Position numbers and translations under genes: made by a program. A model generated the notes under the pieces. The model was not told where the DNA came from, searched no databases, and saw only the letters and a list, made by a program, of their open reading frames with translations. Shown piece by piece: positions 55,655 through 64,000 of a stretch of 64,000 bases of DNA. Every line of letters begins with the position of its first letter. Position 1 is the stretch's first letter. Source of the stretch: Eisenbergiella porci (GTDB lineage Bacteria > Bacillota > Clostridia > Lachnospirales > Lachnospiraceae); the NCBI RefSeq assembly GCF_009696275.1, contig NZ_VUMI01000005.1:62001-126000 (forward strand). The letters are read 5' to 3'.

Positions 55655-57112
55655 TCAAAAACCGGCGTTGAAGTAGGCGTCGAAGATTCTTTTGGCTATG
55701 GGGACGGCGTAGTCGCTGCCGGATCCGATGCCTTCTATGATGACGGTAACGGCGATTTCCGGGTGGTCGGCGGGGGCGAAGCCGGTGAACCAAGCGTGGG
55801 AATCGGCTTTGTTCTGGTTGAATTCGGCGGAACCTGTTTTGCCTGCGGCTGTGTAAGTAAGGCCGGAGAGGCGGGAGGCGGTGCCCTCTTCCACCACGTC
55901 GGTCATCAGGCCGCGCAGTGCGGCGGCTTCTTCAGAGGTCATGAGGCGGCGGTACTGCTGTGCCTGGAATTGTTTGATGATTTTACCGTCCGCGCTTTCA
56001 ATGCGTTCCATTTCGTAGGGGCGCATCAGAAGTCCGTCGTTGGCTATGGCGGAGGTTATCATGCATAAATGCAGAGGGGTGATCTGGGTCTTGCCCTGGC
56101 CTATGACGGTCTGTATGAGATCCTCGTCACCGCTGTCGGCGGTTAGCTGGATGTGGCTTTTGGAGTAGGGAATGTCAATGGGAAGCTCCTGGTTAAAGAG
56201 GAGATCCTGCATGGTGGAAACAAAGCTTTGTTTATCCAGCGTCATGCCGATGTTGGCGAAGGAGGCATTGCAGGACTTGGCAAAGGAGCGTTCAAAGGAA
56301 ACCTGGCCGTGTTTGCTTCCGTGGAAGCAGCGGATGGTATTCTCTCCATGGGTATAGCTGCCGTTGCACTGGTAGGTGTAATTTGACCAGGTATTCGGAT
56401 TTTCACGGATGTATTCCAGTGAAGTCACGATTTTAAAGGTGGAGCCTGGCGGATATACGCCCTGGGAGGCTCTGTTCAGCAGGCTGGAATTTTCGGTGTC
56501 CGCTGTGACTTCGTCCCAGATTCCGGCAATTTCATTGGGATTAAAATCCGGTTTGGAGACCATGGCAAGTATTTTCCCGGTATCGGGTTCCATGACCACA
56601 ATTGCGCCCTCATATATGCCCATCGCTTTATAGGCAACCTCCTGAAGCCCAGTGTCCAGGGTAGTATAGAGGTTGTTTCCCGGATTCTTTTTGCCGGAGG
56701 CGGAGTTGCCGGCCTGCTGGGCTACAGTGGCCGAGGTGTTGATCAGGTAGTAGTTGGCCAGGCTTTCCAGTCCGGTTTTTCCTTTGTCGGAATAGCCTAC
56801 GATATGGGCAAACATGTTGTCATAGGGATAATTGCGGACTTCTTTTCCTGATTCATCCCTGATTGTCTGTGCAAGGATTTCTCCGTCCGCAGAGTAAATG
56901 GTGCCGCGGGTGTTTTTCGTTGCAAGGACAGCCTGCCGGCTGTTGTAGCTGTTATTGAACAGGGCTTCGGAATTGGAGGTGACATAGGTGCACAGATAGA
57001 TAATAAGGCCCGCAAAAAGGCAGCAGAAAAAAGCTGCTGTGCCGATCAGGTTTCTATTTGCCCTTCGGGTATCGTATATTTTTTCTTCCGTTCCAGGGCG
57101 CTTCCTCTTCAT
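55655..57112 (-). CDS. Penicillin-binding protein 2 (PbpA-like transpeptidase)
   Basis: 485 residues from the ATG at 57112 (KRKRPGTEEKIYDTRRANRN), which matches the family; the frame is open to 57244 inside ftsW. One membrane helix (LIGTAAFFCCLFAGLIIYLC), dimerisation region, then the transpeptidase: SxxK in PPGSTFKIV, SxN in AKSCNASFAN and KTG in AAGKTGSAEF. It crosslinks peptidoglycan together with the FtsW/RodA polymerase upstream. The start lies 59 nt inside ftsW; the box is weak, so coupling is likely. Confidence 0.92.
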   Translation of the reverse strand: MKRKRPGTEEKIYDTRRANRNLIGTAAFFCCLFAGLIIYLCTYVTSNSEALFNNSYNSRQAVLATKNTRGTIYSADGEILAQTIRDESGKEVRNYPYDNMFAHIVGYSDKGKTGLESLANYYLINTSATVAQQAGNSASGKKNPGNNLYTTLDTGLQEVAYKAMGIYEGAIVVMEPDTGKILAMVSKPDFNPNEIAGIWDEVTADTENSSLLNRASQGVYPPGSTFKIVTSLEYIRENPNTWSNYTYQCNGSYTHGENTIRCFHGSKHGQVSFERSFAKSCNASFANIGMTLDKQSFVSTMQDLLFNQELPIDIPYSKSHIQLTADSGDEDLIQTVIGQGKTQITPLHLCMITSAIANDGLLMRPYEMERIESADGKIIKQFQAQQYRRLMTSEEAAALRGLMTDVVEEGTASRLSGLTYTAAGKTGSAEFNQNKADSHAWFTGFAPADHPEIAVTVIIEGIGSGSDYAVPIAKRIFDAYFNAGF

Positions 57113-58655
57113 CGTCCCAGTAGATTTCTTTTTCCGGGCCGTTGCGGTAGTCTTCTTCAAAGTCGTCTTCTTCGTACTCATCTTCATTCCAGCCTTCTTC
57201 TTCATAATCCCCGTCTTCCATATATTCGTCATCCACTGCATCATTTTCCATATCGTTGTAATCCTGATAGTCTTCTTCTATATAGTCTTCCTCATACGGC
57301 TCTTCCCCGACGCCGCTCCCATCATACGCCTTTCTGCGTCTGCGGTTTTCTTTTTCCCATTCGTCCTGTTCCCTGAGCCAGATTCCCTGCATGATGGAAA
57401 AAAGGATCAGGGTGGTCATGACGCTGCTTCCTCCATAGCTGACCAGAGGAAGAGTCACGCCGGTCAGCGGGATGAATTTGGTGCCGCCCCCGATGGTGAG
57501 GAAAATCTGAAAAATATACATTACGCCGAAGCCCGAAGCAATCAGGCGGAAAAAGGGATCGGAGGAATAAAGGGCAATTTTTAGAATCATAAAAAAACAG
57601 GAAATACATATGAAAATCAGGCAGATGGAAAAAATGATTCCCAGTTCTTCCGTCACCGCGGCAAAAATAAAGTCGGTCTCCACATAGGGGATGTCCTTCG
57701 GCGTACCCTGGCCGATTCCGAGGCCGAACCAGCTTCCCCGGGACATGGCAAAGAGCGACTGGGTAATCTGGTAGCCCTGGTTGTCAATTACGCTCCAGGG
57801 ATCCTTCCAGGCCTGTACTCTGACCTGCACGTGCCTGAATATCAGGAAAGCCAGATAGGAAGCCACACCTCCGGCGCCGGCCCCTGCCAGCAGATATCGG
57901 TATTTTCCGGTGGCAAAGAAAACCAGGAATACATAGGCGGCGAAAAAAATCAGGGCGCTGCCCAGATCCCTGGAGGCCACCAGGATCAGAATGTGAGCCG
58001 CGGCAACCGCGCCGCTGAGGGCCACATTTTTAAAGGAGGAATCCTCCCAGAGGATGGCGGCCATGCAGAACAGGAACAGGATTTTCACAAATTCCGAGGG
58101 CTGGAAGGTGATTCCTCCCAGGGAAAAGGACAGCTTGGAGCCATGCGTCACCTGCCCTAATATGAGCACGGCGCCGATGGCCGTAATACCTGCCCCGGCA
58201 TAGGCCCAGGTCAGTTTTTTCCAGAAGCGGCATCTGCGGATAAACAGTGGGACCGCCAGGGCGACGGCCAGGGAAGCGGCCGAGATAAACAGCTGTTTTC
58301 CGGCTTTGTGCAGATCCAGTCGGGTCAATATCACAAAACCGGTCCCCAGCAGCAGACACATATGATTCACCAGCAGCCGGTTGATTCCCGGATAAATCAT
58401 GGAAAACATCATCATGGCGGTAAAAATGGCTATCTGGGACATGGCATAAAAGAACAGATAATCCACATCGCCTTTTTCCACGCATATGGTCAGAAATGCG
58501 GCAAACTGAATGACAAATATGAAGGCACTCTGCAGGTTGTCATATTTTTTCCGGCCTGTTTCCGTGCAGAATACCCGAAAAAAAGAAAGCACTGTATAAA
58601 GTATCATGAACAGAGTGATTATGTATTTGGAGTAAACAATGATGTATTGTTCCAT
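57054..58655 (-). CDS. FtsW/RodA/SpoVE-type glycosyltransferase
   Basis: 533 residues with ten or so helices. Family landmarks: FQPSEFVKILFLFCMA, RDLGSALIFFAAYV, GSWFGLGIGQG and PLVSYGGSSVMTTLI. It polymerises lipid II. The N-terminal ten residues are short before the first helix. An unusual tail of about 100 residues is strongly acidic (EEDYIEEDYQDYNDMENDA) and ends over the start of pbpA. Which of FtsW, RodA or SpoVE it is cannot be decided here. It starts 6 nt after the U32 gene. Confidence 0.92.
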   Translation of the reverse strand: MEQYIIVYSKYIITLFMILYTVLSFFRVFCTETGRKKYDNLQSAFIFVIQFAAFLTICVEKGDVDYLFFYAMSQIAIFTAMMMFSMIYPGINRLLVNHMCLLLGTGFVILTRLDLHKAGKQLFISAASLAVALAVPLFIRRCRFWKKLTWAYAGAGITAIGAVLILGQVTHGSKLSFSLGGITFQPSEFVKILFLFCMAAILWEDSSFKNVALSGAVAAAHILILVASRDLGSALIFFAAYVFLVFFATGKYRYLLAGAGAGGVASYLAFLIFRHVQVRVQAWKDPWSVIDNQGYQITQSLFAMSRGSWFGLGIGQGTPKDIPYVETDFIFAAVTEELGIIFSICLIFICISCFFMILKIALYSSDPFFRLIASGFGVMYIFQIFLTIGGGTKFIPLTGVTLPLVSYGGSSVMTTLILFSIMQGIWLREQDEWEKENRRRRKAYDGSGVGEEPYEEDYIEEDYQDYNDMENDAVDDEYMEDGDYEEEGWNEDEYEEDDFEEDYRNGPEKEIYWDDEEEAPWNGRKNIRYPKGK

Positions 58656-58661
58656 GCCCTG

Positions 58662-60986
58662 TTATTCGGCTCCTTTTTTAAAGTGTCCGGTGGTAAATTT
58701 CCAGTTCACCTGCCTGTTGATAAGCTCTGACGCCTCCGCACTGCGGGTGATGCAAAGGCGGTGAAAAATTGACATGCGCTCCGCCGTCTGTGCTCCGCTT
58801 TCCTCCAGGAAATCCAGGCGGACCGCTTCGGCGCCGCTTTCCGCGATTTCTCCCAGATATGCATGAAGTGAAAGGGGAACGGAATTGTAAATGATATTGT
58901 AGCAGTAAGCACAGTCTGTTTCCACGGGGAACTCCGCCTGGTATCTGTCAAGCAGACGGTATTCCTGCATAACCGCCTGTTTTAAGGCTTTGTCTGAATG
59001 CAGAACTTCACAAGATGTCCCGGCCGTTGTTTTTCCCCGGCGGCTTTCCGTCTCCCTCAGACAGCTTCCCGCGGTTTTACGGATACAATTTGCCGTTACC
59101 ATCATGGGAATCCTGCCGTAAACGAGAATCTCCTGCCCTTTCTTTGGCAGCGCATAAATACCTTTGCGGTTCAGCTCCAGCGGCGCGCAGTAGGTATCCA
59201 TTTTATCCGCCCAGAAGCCATAGGTTTCACGGTTCCACAGATACAGCCTGTGATCCAGGGCAACACCGCCCTTCCAGTCCTTTTCGTACAGCCACTGCCG
59301 TCCGGATAAAGATGCCGCCTGCACGCCGTCAAATAATCCGGTATTCAGGGCAGCAGACAGGCGTTCCAGCCTGGCTTCATCCTGTTTACGGAGAATAACG
59401 GGGAAGGAAAGATACAGTTCTGCTCCCGGAAATTCATTTTTCATGTCTTTTAAAGCAGCTTCCCAGTCTCCCCGGAGGAAGGTATGGGGAAAATACAGCC
59501 TGACCGCGCCTTCCTTCAGACAGCTGTATGCCTGGGATATGGTTTTTACAGATGCATGCACAGAAAGCGGACCGTGGGGAATCCCGCTCCTTTTTTGTGT
59601 ATTTTCCGAAACCGCGGCCGCACAGGATGGTATCCCCTTTGCTGTTGAAGGTGCGTCCGGCCGGCACTTATTTGCTGTTCTTACCGGGCCGTTTTCCTGT
59701 GCTGTTTTCTGCTTCAGAAGATCCAGCACCTGACGTCTTGCTTCATTCAGTGCTTTGACAGGCAAAAATGCGTTGTCCGCCATATCCAGCCGGATATCCT
59801 CTGCCCGGAAGCCGCTTCCGCCGGTTCTGCGCAGCTGCTTTTCCACGTCCTCACGGCTTAGCGGCCGTTTGGAGGCAGTCTGTACCTCCTGTCCTTCCAC
59901 GGAAACTGCCGCAGGAATATCTTTCCCGGCCAGCACCGCCTTCAGACGCAGGGGCTGGCCAGGGTGAAGGCTGGCCTCCAGTATTACGGGAACAGTAAGC
60001 TCCGGTTCCAGAATGCCGGAACGGATATTTTGCAGAACCGCTTCATCACAGCCCACATAGCCGGGCTGATCCAGTGTTATCATTTCCCTGCCGTTATGTC
60101 TGTGATAATAATCGCCGCTGATTTCACTGCGGATATAGAGGGAAGATAGTATATGCATATCGGATGCAGATACTTTTCCCGCTCCATCCGGACTGTCCAG
60201 GCAGGCGTCAATTCTGCGGCGGTAGACACTGGTTACGCCTGCCACATACTCCGGTTTTTTCATACGGCCTTCGATTTTAAAGGAATCAATGCCTGCTTTT
60301 ATCAGCTCAGGGATAAATTCTATCGTGCACATATCCTTCAGGCTCAGCGGATAGCATTCCTGTCCGTTCTGTCCGGGCAGGATCCGGTAGGGCTGCCGGC
60401 AGGGCTGGGCGCACCGGCCGCGGTTCCCGCTTCTGCCTCCCAGAAGGCTGCTGAAAAAACACTGGCCGGAATAGCAATAGCACATGGCTCCATGGATAAA
60501 GGCTTCCACCTCCATGCCGCTTTCCCGGCACAGCGCTTCTATTTCCCCAAGGGTCAGCTCTCTTGCCGGAACGACACGGCAGACGCCCAGCTGCTTCAGG
60601 AATTCGGCGCCCCGCACATCCGTAACGGTCATCTGTGTGCTGGCATGAAGCTCCAGTCCCGGAAAAAGGGTACCCAACAGTGACAGCGCCCCGATATCCT
60701 GCACGATTACGCCATCCAGCCCCGCTTCATAAAATGGGCCGATAAAATCCTCCAGCTCCCCTATTTCATTTTGCTTTAGCAGCGTATTTACGGTAAGATA
60801 GAGCCTTTTCCCATAAAAATGCGCCTCCTTCAGGGCATCCACTACCTCTGTGTCACTGAAGTTTCCGGCATAGGCCCTGGCCCCGAACCTCTGTCCTCCT
60901 ATATATACGGCATCCGCGCCGGCCTTCAGCGCCGCCTGAAAACAGGTATAGTCCCCAGCAGGCGCAAGTAATTCCGGTTTTTTCAT
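58662..60986 (-). CDS. U32-family peptidase with C-terminal DUF3656 part
   Basis: 774 residues from the ATG at 60986, which has AAGGA nine nt upstream; the ATG at 60995 is too close to that box. KPELLAPAGDYTCFQAALKAG opens the family and MCYCYSGQCFFSSLLGGRSG is the U32 signature with its Cys pattern. U32 proteins include RlhA/TrhP-type enzymes for RNA hydroxylation, so a role in rRNA or tRNA modification is as likely as proteolysis. It precedes ftsW by 6 nt. Confidence 0.92.
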   Translation of the reverse strand: MKKPELLAPAGDYTCFQAALKAGADAVYIGGQRFGARAYAGNFSDTEVVDALKEAHFYGKRLYLTVNTLLKQNEIGELEDFIGPFYEAGLDGVIVQDIGALSLLGTLFPGLELHASTQMTVTDVRGAEFLKQLGVCRVVPARELTLGEIEALCRESGMEVEAFIHGAMCYCYSGQCFFSSLLGGRSGNRGRCAQPCRQPYRILPGQNGQECYPLSLKDMCTIEFIPELIKAGIDSFKIEGRMKKPEYVAGVTSVYRRRIDACLDSPDGAGKVSASDMHILSSLYIRSEISGDYYHRHNGREMITLDQPGYVGCDEAVLQNIRSGILEPELTVPVILEASLHPGQPLRLKAVLAGKDIPAAVSVEGQEVQTASKRPLSREDVEKQLRRTGGSGFRAEDIRLDMADNAFLPVKALNEARRQVLDLLKQKTAQENGPVRTANKCRPDAPSTAKGIPSCAAAVSENTQKRSGIPHGPLSVHASVKTISQAYSCLKEGAVRLYFPHTFLRGDWEAALKDMKNEFPGAELYLSFPVILRKQDEARLERLSAALNTGLFDGVQAASLSGRQWLYEKDWKGGVALDHRLYLWNRETYGFWADKMDTYCAPLELNRKGIYALPKKGQEILVYGRIPMMVTANCIRKTAGSCLRETESRRGKTTAGTSCEVLHSDKALKQAVMQEYRLLDRYQAEFPVETDCAYCYNIIYNSVPLSLHAYLGEIAESGAEAVRLDFLEESGAQTAERMSIFHRLCITRSAEASELINRQVNWKFTTGHFKKGAE

Positions 60987-61115
60987 AATATCCATTCCTT
61001 CTTTCGCTTTGCTTTACCGGCATCTGCAAAGTTGACAAACGCAGCCTGCCGGGTTAACAGGATAGAAAAAGACTGTCCTGCTAAAGACAGCCTTTGTATA
61101 TACCATTTATGAAGC

Positions 61116-61553
61116 TTAATTCCTCTGATGGGTATCACTGCTTCCTTTTTTCTTATTATCTGCCAGCTCCGTCTCCAGGCGTATGATTTTCTTGGAGCTT
61201 TCATTCAAATCACGCTGCAGGCCTTTCATGGATTTCTCCGTGTTTTCCAGCTTGATCTGGGAAGCGATCAGTTCATGCTTCAAATCATAAAGTTCCTTTT
61301 CCTTAGCCTGGATATCTTCCTCAAGCAATGCTATCTGCTTCCTGGCCTTGAAATAATCATCCGCAATGTTCAGCTGAAGCAGAACGCTCTGCCTTTCAAT
61401 CGGCTGTTTCCGGAAGCTGTCCAGCTTGCCGTATTCCGTCATTTTATTATTGATGTAGGAAGCGACCTTCTGCAGGTATTCCTCACTCTCGTAACCGCTC
61501 AGAGTAAAGACCTTCCCGCCTATGATTACTTCCGTATCTGTCTTAACGGCCAT
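61116..61553 (-). CDS. zapA: Cell division protein ZapA
   Basis: 145 residues. VIIGGKVFTLSGYESEEYLQ and VASYINNKM are the ZapA core at 9-40; a coiled coil follows from about 60 to 135. ZapA bundles FtsZ filaments. AAAGGAG precedes the ATG. Between ruvB and the U32 gene, a common clostridial order. Confidence 0.92.
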   Translation of the reverse strand: MAVKTDTEVIIGGKVFTLSGYESEEYLQKVASYINNKMTEYGKLDSFRKQPIERQSVLLQLNIADDYFKARKQIALLEEDIQAKEKELYDLKHELIASQIKLENTEKSMKGLQRDLNESSKKIIRLETELADNKKKGSSDTHQRN

Positions 61554-61609
61554 AGATTAGCTCCTTTATACAATACCCGATATTTATATAAAATCTATTA
61601 TAGATCAAA

Positions 61610-62605
<996 letters not shown>

Positions 62606-62653
62606 GTAATCCTCCATGCAGCTGTAAGCCGCTGTGCAGCCGCAGCGCGGCCC

Positions 62654-63259
62654 TTAAATAATATGTTTTAATGCTGCCTTCAGCAGAGCTTCCACATCCA
62701 TGGCTTCCGCATTTTCCACCTGTTTTACGGCGCGCAGCGCTTCTGTGGCGGAATAGCCCAAAGCGGTCAGCGCTTCCACCGCTTCGTTCCGGGTATCCGT
62801 AAGTCCGGAGAAATTCTCCACATAAGCGGTGCTCTCCCTGGAAACAAAGGTGTCCTCCAGGGAAACCTTATCCTTCAGATCGAGGATGACCCGCTGTGCC
62901 GTCTTGGCTCCGATACCGGGCGCCTTCGCAATTGTTTTGGCATCCTGGGACATAACCGCCATGCGGATATCATCCGCGCTGAGCACGGAGAGTACGGCAA
63001 GTCCCCCCTTGGGGCCGATGCCGTTGACAGTGATGAGGAGACGGAATATGTCCAGGTCATCCCTTGTAAGAAATCCGTACAGCTGAAAGGAATCCTCCCT
63101 GACGCAGGTATAGGTATGTATTTTTATCTCTTCCCCGATTCCCGGAAGGCTGGAATGGAGGCTGGAGGGAATTTTTATATTATAACCGATATGGTTGACC
63201 TCCAGGACCAGGTTATCTTCTGAAATATCGGCGATTTTGCCTACTAAATATGCAAACAT
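62654..63259 (-). CDS. ruvA: Holliday junction DNA-binding protein RuvA
   Basis: 201 residues in three domains: OB fold (FAYLVGKIADISEDNLVLEV), two helix-hairpin-helix motifs (LITVNGIGPKGGLAVL and IAKAPGIGAKTAQRVILDL), and the C-terminal UBA-like RuvB-binding domain (EAVEALTALGYSATEALRAV). AGGAG precedes the ATG. Operon with ruvB. Confidence 0.97.
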   Translation of the reverse strand: MFAYLVGKIADISEDNLVLEVNHIGYNIKIPSSLHSSLPGIGEEIKIHTYTCVREDSFQLYGFLTRDDLDIFRLLITVNGIGPKGGLAVLSVLSADDIRMAVMSQDAKTIAKAPGIGAKTAQRVILDLKDKVSLEDTFVSRESTAYVENFSGLTDTRNEAVEALTALGYSATEALRAVKQVENAEAMDVEALLKAALKHII

Positions 63260-63335
63260 GCAAACTCCTGTCCGCGCCGGAAGGCGCTTTTTTCATTCAT
63301 TATCCGTTCGGTTCCTTCACAGCTGCAGGCAGTCT

Positions 63336-63830
63336 TTATAAATCACTTCTCCAGGCCGGCAGGCGCTTCATCACCTGTCCCGCCGTCAGTCCGAGGCACA
63401 GGCCGGTAATACAGCCTGAAACGAGCAGAAACGGCAGATAATATATGGTCTGGTACGTCTGCACCACAAGCATGGCCACTACGAGCTGGGCACAGTTATG
63501 GGCTGTCCCTCCCGCCACACTCACTCCGGTTATGGAAAAACAGGGAAGCCTTTTGATCGCCAACATGACAAGGAAACTCACCAGGGCGCCTGAAAGGCTG
63601 TAAAGAATGGCAGATAGATTTCCAAATAAAAAGCCGCCAAGGAATACCCTCGCAACATTTACTATCAGCGCTTCTTTGTTCCCAAAACGGTACATGGTAA
63701 TCAGCACCGCCAGATTCGGAAGCCCCAGCTTCATTCCGGGGACGCCGAAGGGAAGCGGGATCAAAGCTTCCACATAACCCAGAATCAGCGCGAAGGCAAG
63801 CAGCATACTGAGCAAAGCTGTTTTTTTCAT
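63336..63830 (-). CDS. Gx transporter / Hpre_diP_synt_I family membrane protein
   Basis: 164 residues from the ATG at 63830, about five helices. MKLGLPNLAVLITMYRFGNKEAL and GGTAHNCAQLVVAMLVVQ match the family annotated as heptaprenyl diphosphate synthase component I, now thought to be an ECF-type S-component. The partner upstream is a NusG domain-II protein, the usual arrangement. The box is GGGGG; a GC hairpin sits just before it. The substrate is unknown. Confidence 0.88.
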   Translation of the reverse strand: MKKTALLSMLLAFALILGYVEALIPLPFGVPGMKLGLPNLAVLITMYRFGNKEALIVNVARVFLGGFLFGNLSAILYSLSGALVSFLVMLAIKRLPCFSITGVSVAGGTAHNCAQLVVAMLVVQTYQTIYYLPFLLVSGCITGLCLGLTAGQVMKRLPAWRSDL

Positions 63831-63843
63831 GTCTGCCCCCATC

Positions 63844-63860
63844 TGCGCGCAGGGCGCGCA
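63844..63860 (-). repeat. Hairpin beside Gx ribosome-binding site
   Basis: TGCGCGC-AGG-GCGCGCA, followed on the minus strand by AGATGGGGG. Layout and sequence resemble the amidase cassette at 39104-39132. Confidence 0.5.
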
Positions 63861-63920
63861 TGTGATTAAAGCCGCATGCAATCCAGGGAGGCCGGAACCT
63901 GTTTACGCCGGCCTGCCCCT

Positions 63921-64000
63921 TTAGTCCAACATGGCATCCGGCGCGGAAGAATCCGTTTCTGCACGGCCTTCTATCGTTATGACCAGCTTATGAGGCAGGC
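63921..64000 (-). CDS. NusG domain II protein, 5' part outside window
   Basis: Only the last 26 codons are visible: LPHKLVITIEGRAETDSS and the end PDAMLD. The CLPHKLV pattern is typical of the C-terminus of NusG-II proteins encoded before Gx transporters. The stop is at 63921 and the frame is open to the right edge. Confidence 0.75.
   Translation of the reverse strand, partial: LPHKLVITIEGRAETDSSAPDAMLD

Overview
The window looks like a chromosomal segment of a spore-forming gut Clostridium of the family Lachnospiraceae (Blautia/Ruminococcus/Dorea-like). The signs are a Firmicutes-type L27 with its Prp protease, sporulation genes (ylbJ, gerW), TIGR03960/TIGR03936 radical-SAM partners next to rng, a short HisG with HisZ, a HisF-like/HisI/HisE fusion, AGGAGG Shine-Dalgarno sites before almost every gene, and moderate GC. 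Most genes are on the minus strand, so operons read right to left. The genus is inferred, not shown.

Left part (1-10.6 kb): an AraC-type regulator cut by the window edge, then rplU-prp-rpmA-obgE-yhbY-nadD-yqeK-rsfS from one strong promoter (5030-5058), a lipoprotein, a Nudix enzyme and a translationally coupled rng/TIGR03936/TIGR03960 trio. From 10.6 to 11.9 kb lies a decayed island with remnants of a tyrosine recombinase and of an MFS transporter joined to a cytidylate-kinase-like domain. A MATE exporter follows.

14.3-19.9 kb is a histidine operon, hisZ-hisG-hisD-hisB-hisIE, with its own promoter, a candidate palindromic operator and a terminator. hisH, hisA, hisF and hisC are absent here. 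Then come Nudix, recU, rluA-type genes and two GNAT genes, one fused to a Nudix fragment. The GNAT pair is preceded by a leader with a promoter, small reading frames, an alternative hairpin and a terminator, that is, an attenuator layout.

24.6-28.2 kb is rearranged. A transposase-like element cuts off a TGS-less thrS whose T-box riboswitch survives, and an Rpn-type nuclease gene is split by a 96-bp two-hairpin repeat. Related hairpins occur at 35.1 and 43.4 kb. 28-45 kb holds SDR, DUF4153, PlsY-like, WYL regulator, YgiQ, HAD, RsuA, YlbJ, amidase, DivIVA-like, coaD, rsmD and a type IIA topoisomerase pair. A DNA glycosylase gene at 31.7-32.1 kb is a deletion pseudogene.

45-64 kb: DegV, recG, yloV/yloU divergent from rpmB, gerW with DUF2953, a Nudix gene, then about 1 kb with no gene but two giant inverted repeats (54746-55155 and 55311-55644) that share a core and differ in their arms. 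This is the most unusual object in the window. Beyond it are pbpA-ftsW, a U32 peptidase, zapA, ruvB-ruvA and a Gx-transporter/NusG-II pair cut by the right edge. No rRNA, tRNA or CRISPR array was seen.
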